Positions 1 to 6,839 of a stretch of 10,092 nucleotides of DNA are shown here, piece by piece. The DNA is from Pseudomonadota bacterium (GTDB taxonomy: Bacteria; Pseudomonadota; Alphaproteobacteria; Caulobacterales; Caulobacteraceae), in assembly GCA_023416055.1 (NCBI GenBank), contig JAEZIH010000131.1:1-10092 (forward strand), in the 5' to 3' direction. Both the position numbers and the translations under genes were made by a program. How positions within the stretch are numbered: position 1 is the first letter of the stretch; each line of letters begins with the position of its first letter. The notes beneath the pieces are model-generated. The model worked only from the letters and a program-made list of their open reading frames with translations. It was not told where the DNA came from and did no database searches.

Positions 1-67
1 CGTCCTCGGCGTCGTGCTCGACGCGCAGGAACAGCCTCGCCTCGGCGAGGGTCACCGGTGCGGTCAT
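1..67 (-). CDS. Head-tail connector protein, gp6-like (N-terminal fragment)
   Basis: Only the first 22 codons are in the window; the gene continues off the left edge. It starts at ATG (67-65 on the minus strand), 79 bp after the capsid stop, and reads MTAPVTLAEARLFLRVEHDA. The pattern LAEAK/R-xx-LRV-xHD-xED is the usual opening of the phage gp6/phiE125 gp8-type head-tail connector, which in RcGTA-type clusters (Orfg6) directly follows the capsid gene. Such proteins form a ring under the portal that joins head to tail. The assignment rests on this short N-terminus plus its position, so it is good for family but says nothing about the rest of the protein or whether it is intact. Confidence 0.7.
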   Translation of the reverse strand, partial: MTAPVTLAEARLFLRVEHDAED

Positions 68-146
68 GGAAAATCTCGCTTTGCTGAATGGCAGGCGAGG
101 CCGGGCGACGATCCCTCGCCCCCCGCCCCCCGATCCCTTGCGAGCC

Positions 147-1376
147 TCAGCTCGCGGCGAACTTCATCAGCTTGATGGCGTCGAAGTCCTGCACCCCGCC
201 GCCGACGCGCCGGGTGGTGTAGAACAGCACATAGGGCTTGGCGGAATAAGGATCCCGCAGCACCCGAACCCCGGCCCGGTCAACGATCAGATAGCCCCGG
301 CGGAAGTCGCCGAAGGCGATCGCCGGCGCATTGGCGGCCACGTCCGGCATGGTCTCGATCTCGGTCACCGGATAGCCCAGCAGGCTGGCCGTATCGCCCG
401 CCCGCTGCGCCGGCTGCCAGATGTAGTTGCCATCGGCGTCCTTGAACTTGCGCACGGTCGACACCGTGCGCCGGTTCATCACGAAGCGCGCGTTCGGCCG
501 GTACTGCGCCTTGGGCGCATAGACCAGGTCGATCAGCCGGTCGGTCGGACTGTCCTCCACGAAGGCGCCCGACGCGCCCGAGGCGACATAGCCGATCTCG
601 CCCCATTCCTGGTCGCCGTCGGCGACAAGGTCGTAGTCGAGGAAGCCGCGCGGCTTGTTGACCCCGTCGCCGTTGACGAAGACCTCGGTCTCCTGCGCCG
701 CGAAGGCGTCCTCGACCTCGCCGGCCAGCCATTCGTCGAGGTCGACCAGGGCGTCGTCGAGCAGGGTCTGGGTCGCCGCCGGGCAGGCGTAAAGATCGGC
801 CGCCGGAAACTCCAGCAGCGCCAGGGTGGCGGGATCGGTCTCCGGCCGGGCCGCCGTCTCCGCGACCCAGCCGGAGCCGACGCCTGCGATCGACACCGGC
901 TTGCGAAACACGCCCGCCGCCACCGTCCGCACGGTCGAAATCTCCCGCATCGGCGAGCCGGCCATCAGTCTCCGCTCGATGGCCCGCTCGGTCTGCTCCG
1001 GCACGACGTAACCGCCCGAGTTCGGCGCGGTCGACAGGCCGGCCTTCACCTCCAGACCGATGCCGGCCCGCAGATAGCCGTCGAAAGCCGCCTTCCTCTC
1101 CTCCACGGGAACGGACGGCTGTTCAGCGGCGGCCGCCTCGCCGATCGCGGGCCGGCGCGCCTCGCTGGCCACACGGTCCAGCCGCGCCTGCGCAGCCGCC
1201 ACCGCCTGGTCGATGCGCGCCACCTTCTCCTCCAGCAGCGCATCGGCCGAAGCCTTGCGCTCGATCTCGTCCAGCCGGGCGTCATTCGCCCCTTTGAACG
1301 CCTCGAACGCCGCCATCATCTCGTGCAGGGCGGCGCGCGCCTCGGGCGTGGCCGAGGCCGTCTTGGTCTCTTTCAT
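147..1376 (-). CDS. Major capsid protein, HK97 fold (GTA/phage gp5-like)
   Basis: This 409-aa protein is the building block of an icosahedral head shell. Residues about 18-75 are charged, alanine-rich and likely coiled coil, as expected of the delta (scaffold) domain that the prohead protease removes. The shell domain starts around residue 100-125 (GLSTAPNSGGYVVPEQ), and further family hallmarks follow: ETEVFVNGDGVNKPRGFL, then FVMNRRTVSTVRKFKDADG and LLGYPVTE, ending with IVDRAGVRVLRDPYS. The length is close to the roughly 400 aa of RcGTA Orfg5. The reading frame is open upstream to 1712, but I chose ATG 1376 because a GGAGA ribosome site lies just before it and the extension lies inside the opposite-strand gene. 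In classic clusters the protease gene abuts the capsid gene; here an antisense gene separates them by over 800 bp, so the capsid may need its own promoter or long read-through. Confidence 0.93.
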   Translation of the reverse strand: MKETKTASATPEARAALHEMMAAFEAFKGANDARLDEIERKASADALLEEKVARIDQAVAAAQARLDRVASEARRPAIGEAAAAEQPSVPVEERKAAFDGYLRAGIGLEVKAGLSTAPNSGGYVVPEQTERAIERRLMAGSPMREISTVRTVAAGVFRKPVSIAGVGSGWVAETAARPETDPATLALLEFPAADLYACPAATQTLLDDALVDLDEWLAGEVEDAFAAQETEVFVNGDGVNKPRGFLDYDLVADGDQEWGEIGYVASGASGAFVEDSPTDRLIDLVYAPKAQYRPNARFVMNRRTVSTVRKFKDADGNYIWQPAQRAGDTASLLGYPVTEIETMPDVAANAPAIAFGDFRRGYLIVDRAGVRVLRDPYSAKPYVLFYTTRRVGGGVQDFDAIKLMKFAAS

Positions 1377-1395
1377 GATGTCTCCGGTTTTCACG

Positions 1396-1435
1396 AACCG
1401 CCGGTTGCGGTTAGGGTCGGGGCGTGCAGCGCCCC
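1396..1435. repeat. Two adjacent inverted repeats in the capsid leader
   Basis: Between the divergent starts of the capsid gene and the antisense gene there are two inverted repeats: AACCGC-N5-GCGGTT (1396-1412) and GGGGCG-N5-CGCCCC (1419-1435). Neither is followed by a T-run on either strand, so they do not look like intrinsic terminators. They lie in the 5' leader of the capsid message, 20-60 bases before its start codon, where hairpins could stabilise or cap a processed transcript. They could also be binding sites for the divergent promoters that must sit here. The repeats are seen directly; the role is inference. Confidence 0.45.
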
Positions 1436-1461
1436 CTTGAAAAATCGTCGCCGGTGAAGGC

Positions 1462-2241
1462 GTGAGCGGGCGATTCACCCGCCTCGAGCGCGAGGTCATG
1501 GCCGCCATGGCGTGGGACCTGCGCAATCTCGCGCCGGACCTCGCCGGCCAGTTCGAGGAAAGCCTGCCCGGAACGCGCCGCAACACCGGCTCGGGCATGT
1601 TCAGCGAGATGATCGTCAGCTCGCGCCGTCCCTTTCCGGAGGACCGGCCGAGCGGTCTGTTCGGGACGGTCCACGCCATGGTCGGCGACCTTCCCGATCC
1701 GGTCGCCTTCAAGGTCGAGCTGCGCGAGGGGCGGTTGCTCGCCCTGCATGGCGACGCCTACGGGCAGGACACGAGCGGCATCGACTTCGCTGCTGCGCCT
1801 TTCGATCAGGTGTTCACCGTCAATGACGCGGGCGAGTCCATCGAGTTCAACCCGGCCGCCATCCTGCGTCCCAGCCCCCTGCTGACGCTGCAGGCCTGGG
1901 GCGATCCGCGCCAGGCCGAGCTCGAGGGCCAGCCGCCCCTGACCAACTTCGGCGCCCTTCAGCGCGTCCAGGATGAGCCCCCAGACATCCTGGACGGCCT
2001 GCTGGGCGCCAGGATGCAGCCTGAGCCGGACCCGGCCGCGAAGACCTCGCTGATCATAGGCCTGTGGGTCCTTGCCGCCGTCATCGGCCTCTTCGCCATT
2101 CTCCTCGGGGCCCATCCGGTCTTCATCCTGGCCGTGGGCGTCTGGATCGCCCGGCTGCTCCGCAACCGGAAGGCCAGGGAGGCCCTCGCCCGCGCCGCGG
2201 CGGCCCTCGGCCGCTACGAAGCGCGTCCGTCGGGGTCCTGA
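1462..2241 (+). CDS. Membrane-anchored hypothetical protein inserted antisense in the head gene cluster
   Basis: This 259-aa protein starts at GTG 1462, behind a GAAGG-like site that is close to the start. Residues 1-120 form a soluble domain with the pattern FTRLEREVMAAM near the start, then RRNTGSGMFSE (39-49), LFGTVHAMVGDLPDPVAF (66-83), and LREGRLLALHGDAYGQDTSGIDF (about 87-109). I believe this matches a small uncharacterised bacterial family that reads LTPLER...NTGAGFYT...DTSGIDF, but I cannot confirm it. A proline-rich linker follows, then two hydrophobic segments (about 195-215 and 219-234) and a basic, alanine-rich tail. It therefore looks like an inner-membrane protein with a large N-terminal domain. 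It is transcribed against the surrounding head genes and its last 28 bp overlap the end of the protease gene. It may be a moron-like cargo gene. No function is assigned. Confidence 0.75.
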   Translation: MSGRFTRLEREVMAAMAWDLRNLAPDLAGQFEESLPGTRRNTGSGMFSEMIVSSRRPFPEDRPSGLFGTVHAMVGDLPDPVAFKVELREGRLLALHGDAYGQDTSGIDFAAAPFDQVFTVNDAGESIEFNPAAILRPSPLLTLQAWGDPRQAELEGQPPLTNFGALQRVQDEPPDILDGLLGARMQPEPDPAAKTSLIIGLWVLAAVIGLFAILLGAHPVFILAVGVWIARLLRNRKAREALARAAAALGRYEARPSGS

Positions 2242-2666
2242 GCCGCCCCGGCGCCCGCCACGAGACCGAACCGCGCCCCCGGCAGCATGGGGAAGGTCAC
2301 GAGCGAGACCTCCCACAGATCCACCTCGACCAGCACGCGCAACCGCCCCTCTCGCCGCGCCCGCCGGCTGCGGAAGCCGATCGACAGACCGTCCAGCGCC
2401 CCGGCTCGCGCCAGGGCCTGGGCGAACCTGCCCTCGGCCGACCAGTCCATGATCCGCCCGCGCACCCGCAGGCCCCGGTCGTCCTCGACCATCCCGTCCC
2501 AGACCCCGACCGGGGAGCGGTTCTCGTGCTGGTGCAGCATCCGAACGCCCGTCGCGCCCTGCGCGGCGAGGCTCTCCGTGAAGGCCCCCGGCGCCACCAC
2601 GTCCCCGTTCAGGTCGGCCACGCCCCACAGCGAAGCGTAGCCCTCTATCGCCAGGCCGCCGCTCAC
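2214..2666 (-). CDS. HK97-family prohead protease (GTA gp4-like)
   Basis: This 150-aa serine protease of the herpesvirus-assemblin-like U35 type should cut the scaffold domain off the capsid protein during head maturation. Visible hallmarks are the opening IEGYASLWGVADLNGDVV, with APGAF just after, then RMLHQHENRSPVG with the likely catalytic His47, LDGLSIGFRSR with the likely nucleophile Ser95, and VDLWEVSLVTFPM with Glu119 as a possible third catalytic residue. It starts at GTG 2666, which overlaps the stop of the preceding small gene in the string GTGA, so the two are translationally coupled. At 150 aa it is a little short for the family, with a brief C-terminal tail; that tail overlaps the end of the antisense plus-strand gene by 28 bp. 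Confidence 0.9.
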   Translation of the reverse strand: MSGGLAIEGYASLWGVADLNGDVVAPGAFTESLAAQGATGVRMLHQHENRSPVGVWDGMVEDDRGLRVRGRIMDWSAEGRFAQALARAGALDGLSIGFRSRRARREGRLRVLVEVDLWEVSLVTFPMLPGARFGLVAGAGAAQDPDGRAS

Positions 2667-2893
2667 GATCCGCGCTCCAGCCGCATCTCGATCCGTTCCA
2701 CCGCGGCCCGCGTGGCCTTGCTCTGCTCCTCAAGCCGGGCCAGCCGCTCGACGACCTGGCGCTGCTCGCCGACACGCTCCTCCAGCACCGCGATCCGCGC
2801 CGCCGCGCCTCCCGCCCAAACCAGCGCCCCCGCGGTCTGCAGGGCCAGGGCGGCGATCACCGCCACGGGGATTTCCCGGTTGGGCTCGCTCAT
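2663..2893 (-). CDS. Small membrane/coiled-coil protein in GTA gene 3.5 position
   Basis: This 76-aa protein starts at ATG 2893, within the ATGA overlap with the portal stop. Residues 1-8 are polar, residues about 9-28 form one hydrophobic segment (VAVIAALALQTAGALVWAGG), and residues about 32-74 are a charged heptad-like helix rich in Glu, Arg and Leu, suitable for a coiled coil. Its place between portal and protease and its size match RcGTA gene 3.5, a small protein of uncertain role in head assembly. The longer reading frame that opens upstream lies inside the portal gene and is not supported. The call rests on position, size and topology, not on sequence motifs. Confidence 0.8.
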   Translation of the reverse strand: MSEPNREIPVAVIAALALQTAGALVWAGGAAARIAVLEERVGEQRQVVERLARLEEQSKATRAAVERIEMRLERGS

Positions 2894-4050
2894 GCGCCGA
2901 CTCCCGCCATGCGCCGCCGCTCCTCCACGGTCAGGAAGCTGGCCGCCTCCAGCCGCGCCCACAGCGCATCGCGTTCGGCCTGCAGCGCCGGCACGGCGTC
3001 CAGGTCGGCCTCGATCCGCGTCCCCGGAAAGCGGCTGCCCAGCCACCCGGTCAGCGCCCCCGCGACCTTCCGCGCCAGAGGCGCCACCGTGCTCCGCCAG
3101 AAGGCGGCGTTGGCCTCGCGATAGTTCGAGTACGTCGCGTCGCCGGGTATGCCCAGCAGCTGGGGCGCTACCCCGAAGGCGAGGGCGATCTCCCGGGCGG
3201 CGGCATGCTTGCCGGCGATGAAGTCCATGTCAGCCGGAGTCCAGCTCATCGGCTTCCAGTCCAGGCCTCCCTCCAGAATCATCGGACGGCCGGCGTTCAT
3301 GGCGCCGGCGTGGACCTCGTCGACCTGGGCCCGCAGCGCCTCGAACTGGGCCTCGCTCAGTCGTTCGCCGTCGCCGCCGTTATAGACCAGCGCCCCGCTG
3401 GGCCGCGCCGCATTGTCCAGCAACGCCTTGTTCCACGCGCCGGAGGCGTTGTGCACGTCGATGGCCGCCGCGGCCGCCTCCAGCGGCGACAGGCCGTAGT
3501 GGTCATCGACCGGATTGAACAGCTTCAGATGCATCACCGGCATCCAGCCGTCCGGCTGGCGGCCGATCCGCAGCGAGCGGCCGTCGACCGAATACTCGTA
3601 AGCCTCCGGCCAGCCCGCCCGCCCCGGCACGACCTTCACCCGGTCTGGCCGCAGGGTCCACAACTCCTCCGGCTGGTCCTCCCCGACCGCCTCGGCATAG
3701 GCGTTTCCCGCCGTCTGCAGACCCCCGTAGAGAGCCTCCAGCCACTCGGCGCCCGATTGCTCGGGATTGGGCTTGGCCAGCAGCCGGGCCAGCGGATGCT
3801 CGTCCTGCCGGACCCCGTCGAGGAACACCACCAGCGGCGTCGACGCCGCCGCCTCGGCCACCATCCTCACGCACCGGTAGACCACGGCGTTTCGCGCGAA
3901 GCCTTCGCTGGCCAGGCTGGCGTAGTCTCGCGGCGTCCATCGCGGTCGTCCGGCGCTGGTCAGGGCGATCAGCGGCCCCGTCCGGCTGTCCTTGATTTCA
4001 GGCGCGGCCGCGCGCCGCCGCCCCTCGAAGGGCCGTCGCCAGTTCACCAT
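2890..4050 (-). CDS. Portal protein, HK97 family (GTA gp3-like)
   Basis: This 386-aa protein forms the dodecameric ring at one head vertex through which DNA is packaged. Family features are RNAVVYRCVRMVAEAAAS near residues 53-70, HPLARLLAKPNPEQSG-x-EW, LYGGLQTAGNAYAE, LWTLRPDRVKV, a central VMHLKLFNPVDDHYGLSPLEAA, and the clip/stem part with IALAFGVAPQLLGIPGD followed by TYSNYREANAAFW. The length agrees with RcGTA Orfg3. I chose ATG 4050 because GGAG lies six bases before it; the GTG at 4053 would leave only three bases. The gene ends in the ATGA overlap with the small gene downstream. No terminase gene precedes it: the next coding sequence on this strand is the unrelated ycgN-like gene, 170 bp away. 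Confidence 0.93.
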   Translation of the reverse strand: MVNWRRPFEGRRRAAAPEIKDSRTGPLIALTSAGRPRWTPRDYASLASEGFARNAVVYRCVRMVAEAAASTPLVVFLDGVRQDEHPLARLLAKPNPEQSGAEWLEALYGGLQTAGNAYAEAVGEDQPEELWTLRPDRVKVVPGRAGWPEAYEYSVDGRSLRIGRQPDGWMPVMHLKLFNPVDDHYGLSPLEAAAAAIDVHNASGAWNKALLDNAARPSGALVYNGGDGERLSEAQFEALRAQVDEVHAGAMNAGRPMILEGGLDWKPMSWTPADMDFIAGKHAAAREIALAFGVAPQLLGIPGDATYSNYREANAAFWRSTVAPLARKVAGALTGWLGSRFPGTRIEADLDAVPALQAERDALWARLEAASFLTVEERRRMAGVGA

Positions 4051-4156
4051 CACGATCTCCAGAGGCAGCCGGCCGATCAGCCCGGTTTTCCGACCTGATC
4101 ACATCTTAAGGCGCCAGCGTTCTCCGTCTGGCAAATCGGATCGAGAAATCGTCAAG

Positions 4157-4183
4157 CTCCTGAAGACAGGAGGGTTTGTCTTC
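4157..4183. repeat. Overlapping, mutually exclusive hairpins upstream of the portal gene
   Basis: Two inverted repeats share bases. One is CTCCTG-aaga-CAGGAG (4157-4172, 6-bp perfect stem with a 4-base loop). The other is GAAGACA-N8-TGTCTTC (4162-4183, 7-bp perfect stem). Only one can form at a time. They lie between the end of the ycgN-like gene and the portal gene, in an AT-richer gap. Neither has a following T-run on the minus strand. They could be a weak terminator for ycgN, an attenuator-like switch in the portal leader, or a protein-binding site. The repeats are observed; the role is open. Confidence 0.4.
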
Positions 4184-4191
4184 CCAATCGG

Positions 4192-4209
4192 ACTATAAAT
4201 CCGCGGATT
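4192..4209 (-). promoter_or_regulatory. Candidate promoter/operator of the portal operon with 12-bp palindrome
   Basis: AATCCGCGGATT (4198-4209) is a perfect 12-bp palindrome. On the minus strand it is followed at once by TATAGT (4197-4192), a fair -10 element pointing towards the portal gene about 140 bp away. No good -35 hexamer stands 16-18 bases further upstream. A promoter of this kind would depend on an activator or be controlled by a repressor sitting on the palindrome. Caulobacter GTAs are known to be controlled by the XRE-type repressor RogA and the activators GafYZ, but I do not know that this palindrome is the site of either. Confidence 0.35.
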
Positions 4210-4225
4210 GCCAACACAGTGACGC

Positions 4226-4711
4226 TCAGCCGCCACCGCGCTCCTCGATCCACTCCGGCGCCTCGAAATCCAGGGCGTCCTCGGGATCCTTCAGCGCCAG
4301 CTCCGACACCGTCTGCCCGCGCACCGACACCCCGGCGGCGTGCACGCTCTCGGGATCGCCCGAGACCAGCGGATGCCAGTAGGCCAGACCCCTGCCCTCG
4401 TTGATCCTGCGATAGGCGCAGGACTTCGGCATCCACTTCAGCGCGTCGATGTTCCACGGCGTCAGCTTGATGCAGTCGGGCACGTGCTCGCGCCGGTTTG
4501 CATAGTCGACGCAGGTGCAGCGCACCGGATCGAACAGCTTGCAGTGCACCCGCGTGGGCACGACCTGGCCCGTGTCCTCGTCCTCAAAGCGGACCAGGCA
4601 GCACAGCCCGCACCCGTCACACAGGCTCTCCCACTGCTCGCGGGTCATCTGGTCCAGCCTGCGGGTTTCCCAGAAAGGCTTGGAGGCGGGGTCGGTACGC
4701 TCTACATCCAC
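4226..4711 (-). CDS. YcgN-like cysteine-cluster protein (UPF0260 family)
   Basis: This is a 161-aa cytoplasmic protein of the YkgJ/YcgN family, in which conserved cysteines are thought to bind a metal ion or iron-sulfur cluster; the biochemical role is not established. The match to E. coli YcgN is clear along the chain: KPFWETRRLDQM, EQWESLCDGCGLCC with Cys31, Cys34, Cys37 and Cys38, then Cys57, CTC at 65-67, DCIKLT with Cys80, CAYR with Cys98, and LAYWHPLVSGDPESVH. The start is uncertain. GTG 4711 gives a length near the E. coli protein (about 153 aa) but its AAGGAGG site (4732-4726) is 14 bases away. ATG 4750 in the same frame gives 174 aa and would overlap the start of uup. Confidence 0.87.
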   Translation of the reverse strand: MDVERTDPASKPFWETRRLDQMTREQWESLCDGCGLCCLVRFEDEDTGQVVPTRVHCKLFDPVRCTCVDYANRREHVPDCIKLTPWNIDALKWMPKSCAYRRINEGRGLAYWHPLVSGDPESVHAAGVSVRGQTVSELALKDPEDALDFEAPEWIEERGGG

Positions 4712-4748
4712 GCGCTCCCCATACGCCTCCTTCCTTCCGAAAGCACCC

Positions 4749-6566
4749 ATGGCTGCGCGCCCGCCTCTCGTCGCCCTCAAGGACATCCGTCTGCAGGACG
4801 GACCGCGTCCGCTGTTCGAGGGCGTCGACATGGCCATCGAACCGCGCACCCGCGCCGCCCTCGTGGGCCGCAACGGCGCCGGCAAGTCCACCCTGATGAA
4901 GCTGGTCATGGGCCTGATCGAGCCCGACGCCGGCGACCGTTCGGTGCAGGCTGGCACGCGCTTCGCCTATGTGCCGCAGGAGCCGGCCATCACCGGCGAC
5001 ACCCTGCTGGACTACGCCGCCTCCGGCGTAGCCGAACGCTGGACGGCCGAGGCCTGGCTGACCACCTTCGGCCTGGATCCGGCCAAGCCGGCGGTGAACC
5101 TCTCCGGCGGCGAGATCCGTCGCGCCGCGCTGGCGAAGGCGTTCGCCGAGGAGCCGGACCTGCTCCTGCTCGACGAGCCGACCAACCACCTCGACATCCT
5201 CGCCATCGAACTGCTCGAGAACGAGCTGCTCAGCGCCCGCTTCTCCGTCCTGGTGGTCAGCCACGACCGCGCCTTCCTGAACCGCATCACCCAGTCGGTG
5301 CACTGGCTCGAAGGCCGCCGCGTGCGCACCCTCGACAAGGGCTTCGCCGCCTTCGACGACTGGGCCGCCAAGGTGATGGAGGAGGAGGCCGAATCCCTGC
5401 GCCGCCTGACCAAGCGCATCGAGGCCGAGACCTACACCTTCTATCGCTCGATCACCGCCCAGCGCACGCGCAACGAGGGCCGCGCCCGCGCCCTCCAGGC
5501 CATGCGGGCGGATCGGGCCGAGCGCGTCCGCGATCTGCCGCGCGAGCTCAACCTCGGCGTCGATTCCGGCGTCGCCTCCGGCAAGCTGGTGGCCGACCTC
5601 AAGGGGGTGGCCAAGTCATACGGCGACCGCGCCGTGCTCAAGCCCTTCACCACCCGCGTCCTGCGCGGCGACCGGCTCGCCATCGTCGGCCCGAACGGCG
5701 CCGGCAAGACCACCCTGGTGAAGGTCCTGCTTGGAGAACTGGCCCCCGACGCCGGCACGGTCCGCCTTGGCGTCAATCTCGACCCCGTCTACCTCGACCA
5801 GTCGCGCGAGGGGCTGAAGTCGGACATGACCCTGTGGGACGCCCTGACCCCGGGCGGCGGCGACTCCATCCTCGTGCGCGGTCGCTCCATGCACGTGGCC
5901 GCCTACGCCAAGGACTTCCTGTTTCAGGAAAGCCAGCTCAAGCAACCGATCTCCACCCTCTCGGGCGGCGAACGCAACCGCCTGCTGCTGGCCCGGGCGC
6001 TGGCGAAGCCGGCTAACATGCTGGTCCTCGACGAGCCGACCAACGACCTCGACATGGACACCCTCGACAAGCTCGAGGAACTCCTCGAGCAGTACGACGG
6101 CACCCTCATCCTCGTCAGCCACGACCGCGACTTCGTCGACCGCCTCGCCACCTCGACCATCGCCCTCAACGGCCGCGGCGATGTCGTCGAGACGCCCGGA
6201 GGCTGGACCGACTTCATCCGCCAGAACCCCGGCTTCCTGACCCCGCCGTCGGACGCACCAGTCTCCACCGCGAAGGCGAAGGCCCGGACTGACGAGGCCG
6301 CGGCTCCCGCCCCGGCGAAGAAGCCCGCCGCCAAACTGTCCTACAAGGACGCCCGCAGGCTGGAGGAGCTGGAGGGCCTGCTCGCGCGCCTGCCCGATGA
6401 CATCGCCGGCCACGACGCAGTCCTCTCGGACCCCGACCTCTACGCCCGCGATCCGGCCGCCTTCAACCGGGCCATGCGCGCCGCCGAAAAGGCGCGCGCC
6501 GATCTGGCGGCGGCCGAGGAGGAATGGCTTGAGCTCGAGGCGAAACGCGAGGCCCTCGCCGGCTGA
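4749..6566 (+). CDS. uup: ABC-F family ATPase, Uup type
   Basis: This 605-aa soluble protein has two ABC ATPase domains and no membrane segments, as in ABC-F translation/DNA-linked ATPases. Domain 1 has Walker A GRNGAGKST (40-48), signature LSGGE (118-122) and Walker B LLLLDEPTNHLD (138-149). A linker with charged helices spans about 205-270. Domain 2 has GPNGAGKTT (314-322), LSGGE (404-408) and MLVLDEPTNDLD (424-435). An Ala/Pro/Lys linker (about 500-528) leads to a coiled-coil C-terminal domain (529-605, starting KLSYKDARRLEELE). That domain separates Uup from EttA and is the DNA-binding domain in E. coli Uup, which limits precise excision of transposons and also acts on ribosomes. The ATG at 4749 has no clear ribosome site. 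It is divergent from the ycgN-like gene with almost no gap, so the uup promoter must lie inside that gene. Confidence 0.92.
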   Translation: MAARPPLVALKDIRLQDGPRPLFEGVDMAIEPRTRAALVGRNGAGKSTLMKLVMGLIEPDAGDRSVQAGTRFAYVPQEPAITGDTLLDYAASGVAERWTAEAWLTTFGLDPAKPAVNLSGGEIRRAALAKAFAEEPDLLLLDEPTNHLDILAIELLENELLSARFSVLVVSHDRAFLNRITQSVHWLEGRRVRTLDKGFAAFDDWAAKVMEEEAESLRRLTKRIEAETYTFYRSITAQRTRNEGRARALQAMRADRAERVRDLPRELNLGVDSGVASGKLVADLKGVAKSYGDRAVLKPFTTRVLRGDRLAIVGPNGAGKTTLVKVLLGELAPDAGTVRLGVNLDPVYLDQSREGLKSDMTLWDALTPGGGDSILVRGRSMHVAAYAKDFLFQESQLKQPISTLSGGERNRLLLARALAKPANMLVLDEPTNDLDMDTLDKLEELLEQYDGTLILVSHDRDFVDRLATSTIALNGRGDVVETPGGWTDFIRQNPGFLTPPSDAPVSTAKAKARTDEAAAPAPAKKPAAKLSYKDARRLEELEGLLARLPDDIAGHDAVLSDPDLYARDPAAFNRAMRAAEKARADLAAAEEEWLELEAKREALAG

Positions 6567-6576
6567 GCCCGCTTTC

Positions 6577-6649
6577 TGTGGACAACGCAAACTGCTGATC
6601 CGACGCGAGAAAATCGGACAGCCCACAGATATGCACAGGGTTATGCACC
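6577..6649. other. Cluster of three DnaA-box-like 9-mers
   Basis: Just after the uup stop there are three 9-mers one base away from the DnaA-box consensus TTATNCACA: TTGTCCACA on the minus strand (6577-6585), ATATGCACA on the plus strand (6629-6637) and TTATGCACC on the plus strand (6641-6649). The last two are spaced 12 bases start to start. The stretch is poorer in GC than its surroundings. It could be a DnaA-responsive site, a titration site, or part of an origin. The neighbours (uup and an ABC importer) are not those of a known Caulobacter origin, so an origin claim is not made. Confidence 0.35.
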
Positions 6650-6751
6650 GCGACCGGGGCGATTCCGCACAGGCGGTCGAATTCGGGCGCTTGCCTCATA
6701 GCCGCTTTCGTCGGAACGTCAATGGGCCGAGGGACACGGCGGCGCGGAAAA

Positions 6752-6822
6752 CCGGGGAGACCCGGGGCTCAAAGCGAACCGGCCCGGCTCTCTGACCCGA
6801 CGCCACGGGGGGTCTTCGGACC
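6752..6822 (+). repeat. Tetraloop hairpins downstream of uup
   Basis: Two compact hairpins on the plus strand carry classic stable loops: CCGGG-GAGA-CCCGG (6752-6765, a GNRA loop) and GGTC-TTCG-GACC (6811-6822, a C(UUCG)G loop) followed by TT. The second may be a weak terminator for uup transcription, but the T-tract is only two bases long and the distance from the stop codon is about 245 bp. They may instead belong to the structured stretch that follows. Confidence 0.4.
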
Positions 6823-6839
6823 TTAACGAGCGGGAGGCA

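Noticed and set aside
66..1457. Long plus-strand frame opposite the capsid gene
   Set aside because: It is a complementary-strand shadow of the capsid gene, low in complexity and rich in Arg, Gly and His, typical of GC-rich shadows.
1377..1712. Long N-terminal extension of the capsid frame
   Set aside because: It lies inside the plus-strand gene, has no family features, and a good ribosome site precedes ATG 1376.
1411..2775. Long minus-strand frame across the antisense gene, protease and small gene
   Set aside because: It is out of frame with the recognised protease and small protein, and its composition is arginine/glycine/alanine-rich shadow sequence.
1..4225. CRISPR array, tRNA gene or integration site flanking the head module
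   Set aside because: No regularly spaced repeats, no tRNA-like cloverleaf and no direct repeats suggesting attachment sites were found.
6577..6649. Chromosomal replication origin
   Set aside because: Three imperfect DnaA-like boxes are present, but the neighbouring genes are not those of known Caulobacterales origins and no clear AT-rich unwinding region is seen.
6397..6795. Plus-strand frame overlapping the end of uup
   Set aside because: It overlaps the well-supported Uup coiled-coil domain in another frame and its tail has no recognisable features.
6811..6824. Intrinsic terminator for uup
   Set aside because: The GGTC-TTCG-GACC hairpin is stable but has only two T bases after it and is about 245 bp from the stop codon.
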